Source: Sphingomonas taxi (lineage in GTDB: Bacteria; Pseudomonadota; Alphaproteobacteria; Sphingomonadales; Sphingomonadaceae). Taken from it: a stretch of 64,000 nucleotides of DNA. The notes below the pieces were generated by a model. The model saw only the letters and a list, made by a program, of their open reading frames with translations, was not told where the DNA came from and ran no database searches. A program made the translations under genes and the position numbers. The stretch's first letter is position 1. Each line of letters starts with the position of its first letter. The stretch lies in the NCBI RefSeq assembly GCF_000764535.1, contig NZ_CP009571.1, positions 3,033,001 through 3,097,000 on the forward strand, given 5' to 3'. Shown here piece by piece: positions 43,800 through 56,500 of the stretch.

Positions 43800-44854
43800 T
43801 GCTCACTCCCGGCAGCACGATCGGCATCCTCGGCGGCGGGCAATTGGGCCGGATGCTCGCCGTCGCCGCAGCGCAGCTCGGCTATCGCACGCACGTGCTC
43901 GCCCCCGAGGCGGACAGCGTCGCGGCGCAGACCGCGGCGAGCCTGACCCGCGCCGATTACCACAATCGCATCGTCCTCGCCGACTTCGCCGCCGCCTGCG
44001 ACGTCGTCACCTACGAGTTCGAGAATATCGCGCTCGGCCCGGTCGAATGGCTCGCCGAACGCGTGCCGGTCCATCCGCATCCCCGCGCCCTCGCCGCCGC
44101 GCAGGAGCGGATCGCCGAGAAGCGCTTCGTCGAGCGCGTCGGCGGCCGCCCGGCGCGCTGGGCCGCGGTCGACAGCCGCGAGACGCTGATCGCGGCGCTC
44201 GACCATGTCGGCACGCCCGCGGTGCTCAAGACCGCGCGCTTCGGCTATGACGGCAAGGGCCAGATGCGCCTCCACGGCCCCGCCGACGCCGATGCGGCGT
44301 GGGAGGCGATCGGCGGCCCCGCGGTGCTCGAGGCGTTCGTCGATTTCAGCCATGAATTCTCGATCCTGATCGCGCGCGGTCAGGACGGCGCCACCGTCCG
44401 CTACGACCCGCCGCAGAACGTCCATGTCGATGCGATCCTGCGCACGTCGCGCGTGCCGGCGCCGCAGCCGATCCTCGACCAGGCCGAGGAAGCGACCGCG
44501 CTCGCCTGCCGCATCGCTGCCGAGCTCGATTATGTCGGCGTGCTCGCCTGCGAATTCTTCGCCACCGCCGACGGCCCGGTGTTCAATGAAATGGCGCCGC
44601 GCGTCCACAACTCGGGCCATTGGACGATCGAGGGCGCCGAGACCTCGCAGTTCGAGAATCATATCCGCGCGATCTGCGGCCTGCCGCTCGGCAGCACCGC
44701 GCTGACGGGCAGCGCAGTGGCGCTCGAAAACCTGATCGGCGACGATGCGTGGCAGCCGGCGCTGACCGAGCCCGGCGCGCATCTCCACCTCTATGGCAAG
44801 GGCGCAGCGCGGCCCGGCCGCAAGATGGGCCACGTCACCCGCGTCCAGCGCTGA
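43799..44854 (+). CDS. purK: 5-(carboxyamino)imidazole ribonucleotide synthase
   Basis: 351 residues of the ATP-grasp family. IGILGGGQLGRMLAVAAAQL, VVTYEFENIALGPVEWLAE, LKTARFGYDGKGQMRLHGP, EAFVDFSHEFSILIARGQDG and EMAPRVHNSGHWTIEGAETS are all typical of PurK, which makes N5-CAIR from AIR, bicarbonate and ATP. Its product is the PurE substrate, and the one-base overlap with purE suggests coupled translation. It converges with the TonB-like gene, with 6 bases between the stops. Confidence 0.97.
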   Translation: MLTPGSTIGILGGGQLGRMLAVAAAQLGYRTHVLAPEADSVAAQTAASLTRADYHNRIVLADFAAACDVVTYEFENIALGPVEWLAERVPVHPHPRALAAAQERIAEKRFVERVGGRPARWAAVDSRETLIAALDHVGTPAVLKTARFGYDGKGQMRLHGPADADAAWEAIGGPAVLEAFVDFSHEFSILIARGQDGATVRYDPPQNVHVDAILRTSRVPAPQPILDQAEEATALACRIAAELDYVGVLACEFFATADGPVFNEMAPRVHNSGHWTIEGAETSQFENHIRAICGLPLGSTALTGSAVALENLIGDDAWQPALTEPGAHLHLYGKGAARPGRKMGHVTRVQR

Positions 44855-44860
44855 AACGGA

Positions 44861-45625
44861 TCAGCGCGTCTTCGCCGATGGCGGCTTCGCGATGTCGAAG
44901 GCGACCGGCACGATCACCGGCACCGGCAGCACCTTGCCGTTGCGCAGCACCGGCCTGATCCGGAACAGCGGCGCCATCTGCACCGCGGCGGCGCCGAAGC
45001 CGATGCCGGTGGGCGTATCCGATACCACCCAGCACCGTTCGGGCCGGCCCGAGCGCGGCACCCGACAGGCGAGCAGGGCATGCCCCGAAACGCGGTCGCG
45101 CACCGCATCGGGCGGCCAGAAGCGCCGCAGTTCTGCGTCCGTTGGCCGGTAGATCCAGCTCGCCCGCGCATAACGGACCTTGCCGCCGCCACCATCGCCC
45201 GCGCCATTGCCTGCACCGCGACCGGTTCCCGTCCCCAGGCCCGCCCCGACCGACGGCGGCCCGACGAGCTGTGCCACGTCCTGATCCGCACCGAACGGTG
45301 ACGGTATCACCGCGCTCGGCGGCGGCGGTGGCGCGAGCGGTTGCGGCGTCGTGTCGATCGGTGGCGGCGGCGGCGGTCGCGAGGCCGTCGGCGGCGCGCC
45401 GCCTGACGGTGCCGGTACGGGCGGAGGTGGCCGTTTCGGCGGCGGCGGCAGTTCGGGCGGTGGCGGCGGCGGCGGTGGCGCCACGTCGAACAGCGTCAGT
45501 GCCGGTGGCGATGGCGGCGGTGCCGGCAACGGCGGCCGCGCCAGCAGGAGCAGCAGCAGCAACGCGCCATGCACGCCGAGCGCCAGCGCGAGCGCCGGAC
45601 GATCGGGGGCATGGCGGTGTCTCAC
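44861..45625 (-). CDS. TonB-like energy transducer
   Basis: 254 residues. An N-terminal anchor helix (about 11-29, LALALGVHGALLLLLLLARP) is followed by a long proline-rich spacer (about 30-110, with runs of up to eight prolines), a Gly-rich hinge, and a C-terminal TonB_C-like domain. That domain carries GHALLACRVPRSGRPERCWV and TPTGIGFGAAAVQMAPLFRI, the pattern of sphingomonad energy transducers. It should couple the inner-membrane proton motive force to outer-membrane receptors such as the two encoded 8 and 13 kb away. Two cysteines in the C-domain may pair. The CocE-type gene ends 10 bases upstream; no exbB/exbD is nearby. Confidence 0.8.
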   Translation of the reverse strand: MRHRHAPDRPALALALGVHGALLLLLLLARPPLPAPPPSPPALTLFDVAPPPPPPPPELPPPPKRPPPPVPAPSGGAPPTASRPPPPPPIDTTPQPLAPPPPPSAVIPSPFGADQDVAQLVGPPSVGAGLGTGTGRGAGNGAGDGGGGKVRYARASWIYRPTDAELRRFWPPDAVRDRVSGHALLACRVPRSGRPERCWVVSDTPTGIGFGAAAVQMAPLFRIRPVLRNGKVLPVPVIVPVAFDIAKPPSAKTR

Positions 45626-45635
45626 CGCGGCACCG

Positions 45636-47534
45636 TCATTTCACGACGGGCAACGCGATATAGCTCGCATCCGGCCCGGCGACGGTGATCTTCTGCGTCG
45701 CCGTCACATAATCCTTCGGCTGCGCGAAGAAGATGTTCGGCACGAAGGTCTGCGGATTGCGGTCGTAGAGCGGGAACCAGCTCGACTGGACCTGCACCAT
45801 GATACGGTGGCCGGGCAGGAAGACGTGGTTGGTCTCGGGCAGCGCGAACTGGTATTTCAGCGGCGCATTGGCGACGAGCGGCTTGGCGACCGCCAGATCC
45901 TCGCGGTAGCGGCCGCGGAAGATGTCCATCGCCACCGCGAGCTGATAGCCGCCCATCTCCGCCTGCTTGGGCATCACCTCGGGATAGACGTCGACCAGCT
46001 TGACCACCCAGTCGCTGTCGGTGCCGCTGGTCGAGGCGGTGAGATGCACCTCCGGCGTGCCCGCGATCGTCACCGGCGCGGTGAGCACGTCGCTGGTGAA
46101 GGTGACGACGTCGGGCCGCCCCGAAACGGCCCGCTGGTCGTCGACCAGCCAATTCTTCCACGTCGATCCCTCGGCATAGATCGGCCGCGTCGGGCGGACG
46201 CGATAGGACACCGGATGCGCCGGGTCGGAAACGTAATCCGCGGTTTGCGCCGCGCCGCCCGCCGCGGCGAAGCCCAAGGCGCCGCCGGGCTTGAGATAGA
46301 GCGGCGTCGGCGTCGACGACGTCCACGCCTGCAACCGCTGCCATTCGTTGGCGCCCGACTGGAAGGCGGTGACCGGGGCGACGTCCATCGCCGGCTGGCC
46401 GCTCTTGAGATAATGCGCGAGGAACGGCCGCAGCACGTGCCAGCGCCACCATTTGGCGGTGTCCTGATCCCATTTGATCGCGCCGAGCGCGCTGCCGTCG
46501 CCGGCCTCCTGCCCGTGATACCACGGGCCGAGCGTCAGGAAGACCATGTCGTTCTTGGTGTCCTTGGGCTCGAGCGCGCGATAGACCGCGGGCGCGCCGT
46601 AGATGTCCTCCTGATCCCACAGCCCCGCGACGAGCATCGTCGGCACCTTCAAGGGCTGCGCGGCCAGGATCTTGTCCATCGCCGCGCTCGACCAATAGCC
46701 GTCATAGGCGGGATGCGCGGCGACCTTGCGGTAGAAGCCCGACGCCTGATCGACGCCCTGCGCCTTCGCCACCGCACCCGCCGAGACGTTGCGCAGCCAG
46801 TAATCGTAATCGTCGGCGGTGTCGGTGATCCACGGCGTGCTGGCGTCGCGCGTCCCCTGCTGGCCGAGCATATAGGGCAGGCCGATCTGGCGGAAGGCGC
46901 CGTTGTGGAACCAGTCGTCGCCGCGCCAGCCGTCGACCATCGGGTTCATCGGCACCGACACCTTGAGCGCCGGATGCGGGTTGATCAGCGCCATCAGCGG
47001 CAGGAAGCCGTCGTAGCTGATGCCGCTGATCCCGACGCGGCCGTTGCTCTCCGGCACGTTCTTCACCAGCCAGGCGATCGTGTCGTAGGTGTCGGTCGAA
47101 TCGTCGGTCTTCGTTGGATTGTTGGGCGATCCGGCGGGCGTCGGGTTCATCAGCGTGATGCCCTGGCTGCCGTGCATGCCGCGCACGTCCTGGATGACGC
47201 GGATATAGCCGTCCGCCGCGATGAGGTCCCACGGCCCGTCGCCATGCGACAGGATGCCGGCGAAGGTACCGCTGTCCGCCTTGGTCTGGTCGTCCGCGTC
47301 ATAGGGCGTGCGGGTCAGCAGGATACCGGCGTCCTTGGTCCCCTTGCGGATGACGATCACGGTGTGGAGCTTGACCCCGTCGCGCATCGGTATCTCGACC
47401 GCCTTGCGGACGTATTCGTAATGGGTGTCGCGCGGCGCCAGTTTGGCGGGGCGCTCGTCGTAACTCTGCGCGCCGGCGGCGGCGGCGGTGGCGAGCGCGC
47501 CCAGAGCGCAGGCGGCGAGAAGCGATCGGATCAT
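45636..47534 (-). CDS. CocE/NonD-type hydrolase (X-Pro dipeptidyl-peptidase-like), exported
   Basis: 632 residues. A signal peptide (MIRSLLAACALGALATAAAA, cleavage near AGA-Q) precedes an alpha/beta hydrolase domain with VEIPMRDGVKLHTVIVIRKG, RGMHGSQG and the nucleophile motif GISGISYDGF (Ser173). The C-terminal jelly-roll domain of the CocE/X-Pro peptidase family (about 400-620) includes FTSDVLTAPVTIAGTPEVHL and VQVQSSWFPLYDRNPQTFVP. Relatives cleave acyl bonds in peptides, cocaine or glutaryl-cephalosporins; the substrate is unknown. ATG 47534 was chosen as the start of the signal peptide. The TonB-like gene follows after 10 bases. Confidence 0.9.
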   Translation of the reverse strand: MIRSLLAACALGALATAAAAGAQSYDERPAKLAPRDTHYEYVRKAVEIPMRDGVKLHTVIVIRKGTKDAGILLTRTPYDADDQTKADSGTFAGILSHGDGPWDLIAADGYIRVIQDVRGMHGSQGITLMNPTPAGSPNNPTKTDDSTDTYDTIAWLVKNVPESNGRVGISGISYDGFLPLMALINPHPALKVSVPMNPMVDGWRGDDWFHNGAFRQIGLPYMLGQQGTRDASTPWITDTADDYDYWLRNVSAGAVAKAQGVDQASGFYRKVAAHPAYDGYWSSAAMDKILAAQPLKVPTMLVAGLWDQEDIYGAPAVYRALEPKDTKNDMVFLTLGPWYHGQEAGDGSALGAIKWDQDTAKWWRWHVLRPFLAHYLKSGQPAMDVAPVTAFQSGANEWQRLQAWTSSTPTPLYLKPGGALGFAAAGGAAQTADYVSDPAHPVSYRVRPTRPIYAEGSTWKNWLVDDQRAVSGRPDVVTFTSDVLTAPVTIAGTPEVHLTASTSGTDSDWVVKLVDVYPEVMPKQAEMGGYQLAVAMDIFRGRYREDLAVAKPLVANAPLKYQFALPETNHVFLPGHRIMVQVQSSWFPLYDRNPQTFVPNIFFAQPKDYVTATQKITVAGPDASYIALPVVK

Positions 47535-47558
47535 GCGGCGGCAACCCCAAAACGAAAC

Positions 47559-47584
47559 GGCCCGCCTCCGGAGGGAGGCGGGCC
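47559..47584 (-). terminator. Rho-independent terminator, minus strand
   Basis: GGCCCGCCTCC and GGAGGCGGGCC form a perfect 11-base stem. On the minus strand it is followed by GTTTCGTTTT. It would end the M16-small protein transcript before the CocE gene. Confidence 0.8.
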
Positions 47585-47612
47585 GCAATGTGTCCCGATT
47601 ATTGCCGGCGAA

Positions 47613-47912
47613 TCAAGCGCTACGCTTGCCCGACAGCGGGAAGCTGCCGAAGGCGCCGGCACCGACCGTACCGGTCAGCGTATCGCCCTCGGCGGTCGCC
47701 TCGCAATCGAGCGTCATCGGCATCGGTACGGTCATCTGGAGCTTCCAGCTGATCGTATTGCCCGACACCGTGCCGGCGACGTCGCCCGAGCCCATCGCAC
47801 CCGAGGCGCTGCCGGTGAAGGCATCGCCCTCGCTCTGCACGACGAGCGTCAAATTCTGATCGCCAAGCGGCGACTTCACGATGCAATCCCAGCTGCCATC
47901 AACCTCGGCCAT
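47613..47912 (-). CDS. Small beta-rich protein of unknown function
   Basis: 99 residues from the ATG at 47912, with a strong GAGGAGAG site. The pattern of alternating strands (GSWDCIVKSPLGDQNLTLVV, DAFTGSASGAMGSGDVAGTV, SWKLQMTVPMPMTLDCEATA, LTGTVGAGAFGSFPLSGKRS) suggests a small beta barrel of the lipocalin kind; two cysteines lie near either end. No signal peptide is visible. It follows the M16 peptidase gene by 10 bases, and a terminator comes after it, so the two form one transcript. I do not assign a family or role. Confidence 0.75.
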   Translation of the reverse strand: MAEVDGSWDCIVKSPLGDQNLTLVVQSEGDAFTGSASGAMGSGDVAGTVSGNTISWKLQMTVPMPMTLDCEATAEGDTLTGTVGAGAFGSFPLSGKRSA

Positions 47913-47922
47913 CACGCTCTCC

Positions 47923-50772
47923 TCATTTCGCTGCGGTCACAGCACCGGCCGGGGCGCCGGCGACTGCGCTTGCCGGGACGACCTCGACCGGCAGGCCGAG
48001 GCTGTCAAGCTGCGGCTTTACCTTGGAAGCATCGCCGACGACGATCCAGGTCAGCCTGGCCGGATCGATCGTCTGCGCCACCGCGCTGCGCAACTGCGGC
48101 AGCGTCATCGCGCGATAGCGGGTGGCGACCGTCGCGTAATAATCGTCGGGCCGCTTGAACAGGTCGTTCGCCTGCATCGCCCCCAGCACCGCCTGCGAGG
48201 TTTCGAACTGGCCGGGCAATTGCAGCGTCGCGCCCTTGATCGCGAGGTCGAACTCTGTTTCCGTCATCGGTTTGGTGGTGACGAACTGCGCGACGTCGTC
48301 GCGCGCCGAGGCGAGCGCCGGGCCGGTCTTGTCCGCCTGCACCCCCGCCTGCAACAGATAGGGTGCGGCGAATTCCGACGGCTGGAAGCGGCCGCCGGCA
48401 CCATAGGACCAATGCTTCTCCTCGCGCAGGTCCATGTTGAGCCGGCTGAGGAAACTGCCGCCGAGCGCATCGTTGACCGTGTTAAGGACGAGCAGGTCGT
48501 CGGTGCCCTTCAGGCCGGTGCGCTGACCGCCGACGATGATCGACTGCGGGCTGTCGGGGCGATCGACGAGGACAATGCCCGGCTTGAGCGGCGACGGCGT
48601 TCCGGCGAACGTCTTGGTGCCGGCCGTGCCCGTCCCCTTCCAGTCGCCGAACCGCGCCTCCAGCGCCGCCTGCACCTCGGCGAGCGGCCGGTCGGAGACG
48701 ACGAACAGCTTCGCCTTCTCGGGCCGCAGCCACGCCTGCTGGTAACTGCGCAGGTCGGCCGGCGTCAGTGCCGCCACCGCGACCGGATCGCCGCTGCCCT
48801 GCGCCTTCGCATAGGGCGTACCCGCCGCGAGGATGCGCGTCGACATGCGCTGCGCGAGCGCTCCGGGGTTGGTCAGCTCCTGCTGGATTTGCGCGACCTG
48901 CTGCGCCTTGAAGCGGGCGACGTCGGTGTCGCCATAGGCCGGCCGCCGCGCGACCTCGGCGAACAGGTCGAGCGCCGGGCCGAGGTTGGCGCTCGGCACG
49001 CCCATCGACAGCGTGCTGCGATCGTTGCCCGCCCCCGACGACAATTGCATGCCGAGCCGCTCGCGTGCTTCGGCGAGCGCGTTGACGTCGTAATGTTCGG
49101 TGCCTTCGTCGAGCATGTTGAGCGCGACGAGCTGCGTGCCGAGCTTGCCCGGTACATCGGCGGCATAGCCGGCATCGAAGCTCAGCACCGCCTGCGTCAC
49201 CGGCACCGCACTGCGCTGCGCATAGACCAGCTCGATGCCGTTCGACAGGCGGCTGCGCTCGACCTTGGGGAAGGAAAGGCCGGTGACCGCACCGACCGCG
49301 GGGATCGCGCCACGCGTCCCTTTCGCCGGCTGTTCCGGTGCGGCGACGACATCGACCTTGGGCGGCACTTTCGCCTCCGCATAAGCGTCGCGCGCGCCGG
49401 GAACCACATTCACGGCGAGCACCGGACGGCCGAGCCATTTGTCCGCCGCCGCCTTGACGCTTGCCGGGGTCTGCGCGGCGAGGTCGGCGAGCTGCTTCTT
49501 GTAGAAGCCGGGATCGTTCGAATAGAGCGCGCCCTCGGCGAGCGCGACCGCCTTGCCGCCGAAGCCGCCGACGGCCTCGAGCCCGCGGACGCGGCCGGCG
49601 ACGCGGGTGGTGACGAAGCGCGACACCTCGTCCTGCGTCGGGCCGGTGCGCAGGAAGTCGGCGACGACCGCATCGAGCCGCTGCGCCGCAAGCGCCGGAT
49701 CGACGCCCGGACGCACCAGCCCCTCGATCGCGAACGTACCGACCTGCGCGAAGGCACTGTTGTCCGCGGAGATTTGCGTGAACAGCTTCTCCTTGCGGAT
49801 CAGCTCGTTGGTCAGGCGCGACGAGGCCATGCCGCCGAGCACGCCGGCCGCGACCTCGAGCGGTGCGGCGTCCTTGTCGTTGAGCCCCGGCACCGTCCAG
49901 TTGCGGCTGATCATCGTCGCGGCGACACGATCCTTCAGCGTCACCGTCTTGGCGGCGGGCAAGGTGATGACCGGCGCGGCGGGCAGCACGCTCTTGGGGC
50001 CGGCCTTGATCGCACCGAAATATTTCTCGACCAGCGGTCGCGCGCTGGCGACGTCGACGTCGCCGGCGAGCACCAGCACCGCATTGTTCGGGCCGTAATG
50101 GCCGCGGAACCAGTTCTTGACGGTGTCGAGGCTGGCGGCGTCGAGATCGGCCATCGATCCGATCGTGTCATGACCGTACGGGTGCGTCGCCGGGAACAGC
50201 CCCTCGGTGACCGCATAGCCCATCAGGCCATAGGGGCGGTTGTCGCCCTGCCGCTTCTCGTTCTGAACGACGCCGCGCTGCTCGTCGAGCACGCCCTGCG
50301 TGATCGCGCCGAGCAGATAGCCCATCCGGTCGGATTCGAGGAACAGCGCGCGCTCCAGCGCCGCGGTCGGCACCGTCTCGAAATAATTGGTCCGGTCGAA
50401 ATAAGTGGTGCCGTTGAAGTCGGTCGCCCCAACCTGCTTCAGCGGTGCGAAGAAGTCCCCCGGTGCATTCTCCGACCCGTTGAACATCAGATGCTCGAAC
50501 AGATGCGCAAAGCCCGTCGAGCCCTGTGGCTCGTGCTTCGAGCCGACGTCGTACCAGACGCTGACCGCGACGACCGGCGCCTTGCGATCGGTATGGACGA
50601 CAACGCGCAGGCCGTTCTTCAACGTGAATTGCTGATAGGGAATGTCGACCGCCTTGACGAGCGCGGCGACCGGCGCGGCCTTCACCGGGGCGGGAGCGGG
50701 CGTGGTCTGCGCGTGCAGCGGCGCCACCAGCGCGATCGATGCGACGCCGGCAAGTGCGAATAGCTTCGTCAT
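47923..50772 (-). CDS. M16-family zinc metallopeptidase (pitrilysin type), exported
   Basis: 949 residues. A signal peptide (MTKLFALAGVASIALVAPLH, cleavage near HA-Q) is followed by two fused M16 halves. The first has the inverted zinc motif HLFEHLMF: His90, Glu93, His94, with the third ligand Glu expected in the downstream helix NEKRQGDNRP...E region. The second half (about 500-920: LSNGIELVYAQRSAVPVTQA ... FLSRLNMDLREEKHWSYGAG) lacks the zinc motif and forms the lid, as in the family. It is probably a periplasmic peptide-degrading enzyme. It is divergent from clpB. Confidence 0.92.
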   Translation of the reverse strand: MTKLFALAGVASIALVAPLHAQTTPAPAPVKAAPVAALVKAVDIPYQQFTLKNGLRVVVHTDRKAPVVAVSVWYDVGSKHEPQGSTGFAHLFEHLMFNGSENAPGDFFAPLKQVGATDFNGTTYFDRTNYFETVPTAALERALFLESDRMGYLLGAITQGVLDEQRGVVQNEKRQGDNRPYGLMGYAVTEGLFPATHPYGHDTIGSMADLDAASLDTVKNWFRGHYGPNNAVLVLAGDVDVASARPLVEKYFGAIKAGPKSVLPAAPVITLPAAKTVTLKDRVAATMISRNWTVPGLNDKDAAPLEVAAGVLGGMASSRLTNELIRKEKLFTQISADNSAFAQVGTFAIEGLVRPGVDPALAAQRLDAVVADFLRTGPTQDEVSRFVTTRVAGRVRGLEAVGGFGGKAVALAEGALYSNDPGFYKKQLADLAAQTPASVKAAADKWLGRPVLAVNVVPGARDAYAEAKVPPKVDVVAAPEQPAKGTRGAIPAVGAVTGLSFPKVERSRLSNGIELVYAQRSAVPVTQAVLSFDAGYAADVPGKLGTQLVALNMLDEGTEHYDVNALAEARERLGMQLSSGAGNDRSTLSMGVPSANLGPALDLFAEVARRPAYGDTDVARFKAQQVAQIQQELTNPGALAQRMSTRILAAGTPYAKAQGSGDPVAVAALTPADLRSYQQAWLRPEKAKLFVVSDRPLAEVQAALEARFGDWKGTGTAGTKTFAGTPSPLKPGIVLVDRPDSPQSIIVGGQRTGLKGTDDLLVLNTVNDALGGSFLSRLNMDLREEKHWSYGAGGRFQPSEFAAPYLLQAGVQADKTGPALASARDDVAQFVTTKPMTETEFDLAIKGATLQLPGQFETSQAVLGAMQANDLFKRPDDYYATVATRYRAMTLPQLRSAVAQTIDPARLTWIVVGDASKVKPQLDSLGLPVEVVPASAVAGAPAGAVTAAK

Positions 50773-50914
50773 GAGAATAGAGTCCCCCGCTTCGTCCTGA
50801 ACCTATGAACTGGTCGAGCATAACCGGGGGGCGAACACTGGCAAGCGACCGCGGCGGCTTTTTTGAAAATGCGTCGCGACGGCGACGCCATCATCCCAGT
50901 CTCGATCGGATACC

Positions 50915-50943
50915 CTTGTGTTGCACAATGGCAACACTACATC
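50915..50943 (+). promoter_or_regulatory. Possible RpoH (heat-shock) promoter of clpB
   Basis: CCCTTGT with CTTG at 50915-50918, an 18-base spacer, then CTACATC at 50937-50943. This resembles the alphaproteobacterial RpoH pattern CTTG-N17/18-CYTATNT with two mismatches in the -10 part. It lies 26 bases before the clpB ATG, and clpB is a classical RpoH target. Confidence 0.35.
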
Positions 50944-50968
50944 CGGGCCATACAAGCAAGGGGATTTT

Positions 50969-53548
<2,580 letters not shown>

Positions 53549-53551
53549 ATA

Positions 53552-53578
53552 GAAAGGGCCGGCGATGCCAGCCCTTCC
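53552..53578. terminator. Terminator between clpB and the TonB receptor gene
   Basis: AAGGGCCGGC-GAT-GCCAGCCCTT forms a 10-base stem with one mismatch, with A-rich and T/C-rich flanks, between convergent stops. It can serve both genes. Confidence 0.65.
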
Positions 53579-53597
53579 ATTCACACCTCTGATCGGA

Positions 53598-56500
53598 TCA
53601 GAAGTTGACGCCGAACTGAATGCGCGCCGCGCGACCCGCGTTGTACTGCGTTGGCAGCGAATAGGTCGGCAATGGCGCACCTGCCGACGTGGTCCCAGTC
53701 TCCGAAAGCCGGAGCGCGGGCAGAGAGTTGAAGACGTTGAATACCGACAAGCGAACAAACCCGTTGAACGCGTCGGTCGGCAGCGCGACGGTCGCATCAA
53801 GGTTGATCTGCGCCAGCCAATCCGCCGTCAATTGCGAGCCGCGAGGCACGATGCCTAATGTGCTCGACCGCACTCCTCCCGCCCGGTCAAATCGATCGTT
53901 GATCACCGTAAAGCCGGTCGGGTCACGGACAACCGCACCGCTAGCCACGTTACAATAGGCGCCGCTCGTTCGATAATACAGGCCGGTGACCCCACCCGGG
54001 GCCGTAGCGTCGAAATCGCGGCTGGCCGGAGCCCGGCCATAGCAGCCGAACTTCCGTGGCGAGGTGACGTTGGCGTTCACGCCAAGCGTCAGCCAGTCGG
54101 TAAATTTGTAAGATCCCCAGATCTTGAAGTTGTGACGGCGATCATTAGGCAGATATCCATACGTGCCATCGACCAAGGCGGGCAGATCGAATGCCGTCGT
54201 CAAGCCGGCGTCAGTCTGACCGTTGTCCGAACGAACACCGCCTTCGATATTCCCATACAGCTTCGAATAGGAGTAGTTGGCGTGCAGTTCCCATTTGCCG
54301 TCGGTTTCACGATCAAGCGTGAAAACCACCCCTCGAAAGGTGCGTTGGGCACGCGGATATTGCAGGGCCACAGAGGGCAGGGTTACGGTTTGGCGCGACG
54401 TTTCGCCGGGAAGCGGATCGCTCAACGCGACGATGACATCACGCCCGGGATTGATCAGCGCGAACTGATGCACACCGTTCCAGATGGCACGGCAATCTGC
54501 GGCAGCTTTGCCCTGCGCGATGCAATAAGGCACGATAGCCTGATCGAGCGACGCATCCTCAAGCGAGTTATTCAATTTGGTCTGGGTGAAGTTGAAGCCC
54601 AGCCGGATGTGGTTGCCCAGTCGCCGTTCGATGCCGAAGACGATCTCGTCGGCCGACTGCGGCTTTAGATTCGCCGCAACCACCGAATCGGTATTCGGAA
54701 CCGTCCCGTCATTGCTGATCGTGCAGGCAGTCCCAGCCGGTGCATTGTTTGGACAGGCGGTGAAGCCGGCTCCCGTAGTGATCGGCGCGCCCAAGATCGG
54801 CACGTTGGTGGCCGTCAACCCGCCGAAGCGATAAAAGGCATTGTAGTCGAGTTCGCCGCCGGCGAGCCGGACGTTGGTGTTCACCGCCACCGGCAGATAA
54901 TAGCGGCTGAATGATCCAAAGAACTTGGTCCGTCCGTCACCGAGGGGATCGACGCTTGCACCAAGCCGAGGCGCCCACTGGTTCTTTGCGACGAAAAACG
55001 TCTGCCCTGCCGCATTGCGATTTTCGAACCGATCGTTGCGTATGCCGAGATTCAAGTTGATGCGGTTGTCGAACAGCCGCCACTCATCCTGCGCATAGAA
55101 CGCCGTGTTGCGGGTCGCGAACTGACCGCCGGTCTTAAACGTGCGCGCGGAGATATAGGACGTTCCACCGGCAAGACCCACGGTCGGATCGATCGTCGCA
55201 GCGCTCCCAGAGGCCGTAAGCAGCGTGTATTGCGCGCCGCCATTGGCGATCGTCGTTGAATTCTCGTCCAAATCCTCACGATCATAGCCGCCACGGATAT
55301 GGTGGGACCCGACCAAATCGAAACGAAGGTCGGCGTCGGCACGATAGAACGTGCGCTTGTCGAAATTAAGCGACGCATTGGACAGCGTATTGCCGATGCT
55401 GCTATTCGCGCCGTTACGCTGATCGAGCACGTAGGGAAGGTCAGCGACACTCGACTCGGTAGTATCAGTGTTCTTGTTGACGCCATAAGCCGCCGACAGT
55501 GTCAGCCAGTTGGTGAAGCTGCCGGTATATCGGAAGACATAATTCTCGCCGCCTGAACGATATATATTGGTCGCGACATAACCGCCCGGCGAATTCGTGT
55601 TCAGATTATAGCGAAGGCCACTCGCCAGCGTATACTGACTGGTTCCGAACACGTCCTCGATTTGCTTGCCACTGGTGTTCCAGTACGTAGCCTCCAGCCG
55701 CTGCCCGTCAATGATGACGGCGTCTACCTTGCCGCCCCAGAACGGGCTGGCATTGGAATTCCGGCTGTACGAAGTGCCGACCAGTTGCTGCCCGCTCGAG
55801 CGCAGATCCGCGTAGTCGGCGCAGACGTTCGCGTTGCTTGCACATCCCGATGCGCCTGTCTGTGCGGCGGATACAGTGCCTGTGTAACCCTGTCCCCAGC
55901 GGCCATCGCGCGCATTGTAGATACCATAGAAGAACAAATGATCCTTTATGATCGGGCCGGATAATTGGGCAATGAATTCGCTATTTTTTGAATATGCAGA
56001 ATCATTATCCGCAGCATAGGTATTCTTCGTCTTGGAGATGAGGCTGTTTGGCTGCCAGTTAAAGGTGATGCCGCCGTGCCATTCGTTGGACCCAGACTTG
56101 GTGGTGGTGTTGATCATGCCACCGGTAAACCGCCCAAATTCCGCGGGGACCCCACCGGTCTTGATCTGGACGGTTTGGTAGAATTCAAATGGAATCGCGA
56201 CCGCGCCAAGCCCATTGCGGAATTGCGTGATGTTCAGCCCGTTGACGTAATAGATATTTTCGGAGACCGACCCGCCGTTGACAGACGGGAGCCCGTTGTC
56301 GCGCACGGAGCCGAATCGATTGTCGCCGCCCGTCGTTCCGGGTGCCAGCAGGACGACCGACGTGAGATCGCGGGCGACAGGGACCCGGATCGCGACATCC
56401 GCGACATCGACGGTCTGGCCGACGGTGTTGCTGCTGAAATCGACGACCTGCACCCGCCCTGCGGTCACCACGATGTCCTCGCCCGTGCTGGCGTCAGTCA

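Noticed and set aside
45351..50763. Long plus-strand open frames opposite the CocE and M16 genes
   Set aside because: Low-complexity Arg/Gly/His-rich translations mirroring the real minus-strand genes.
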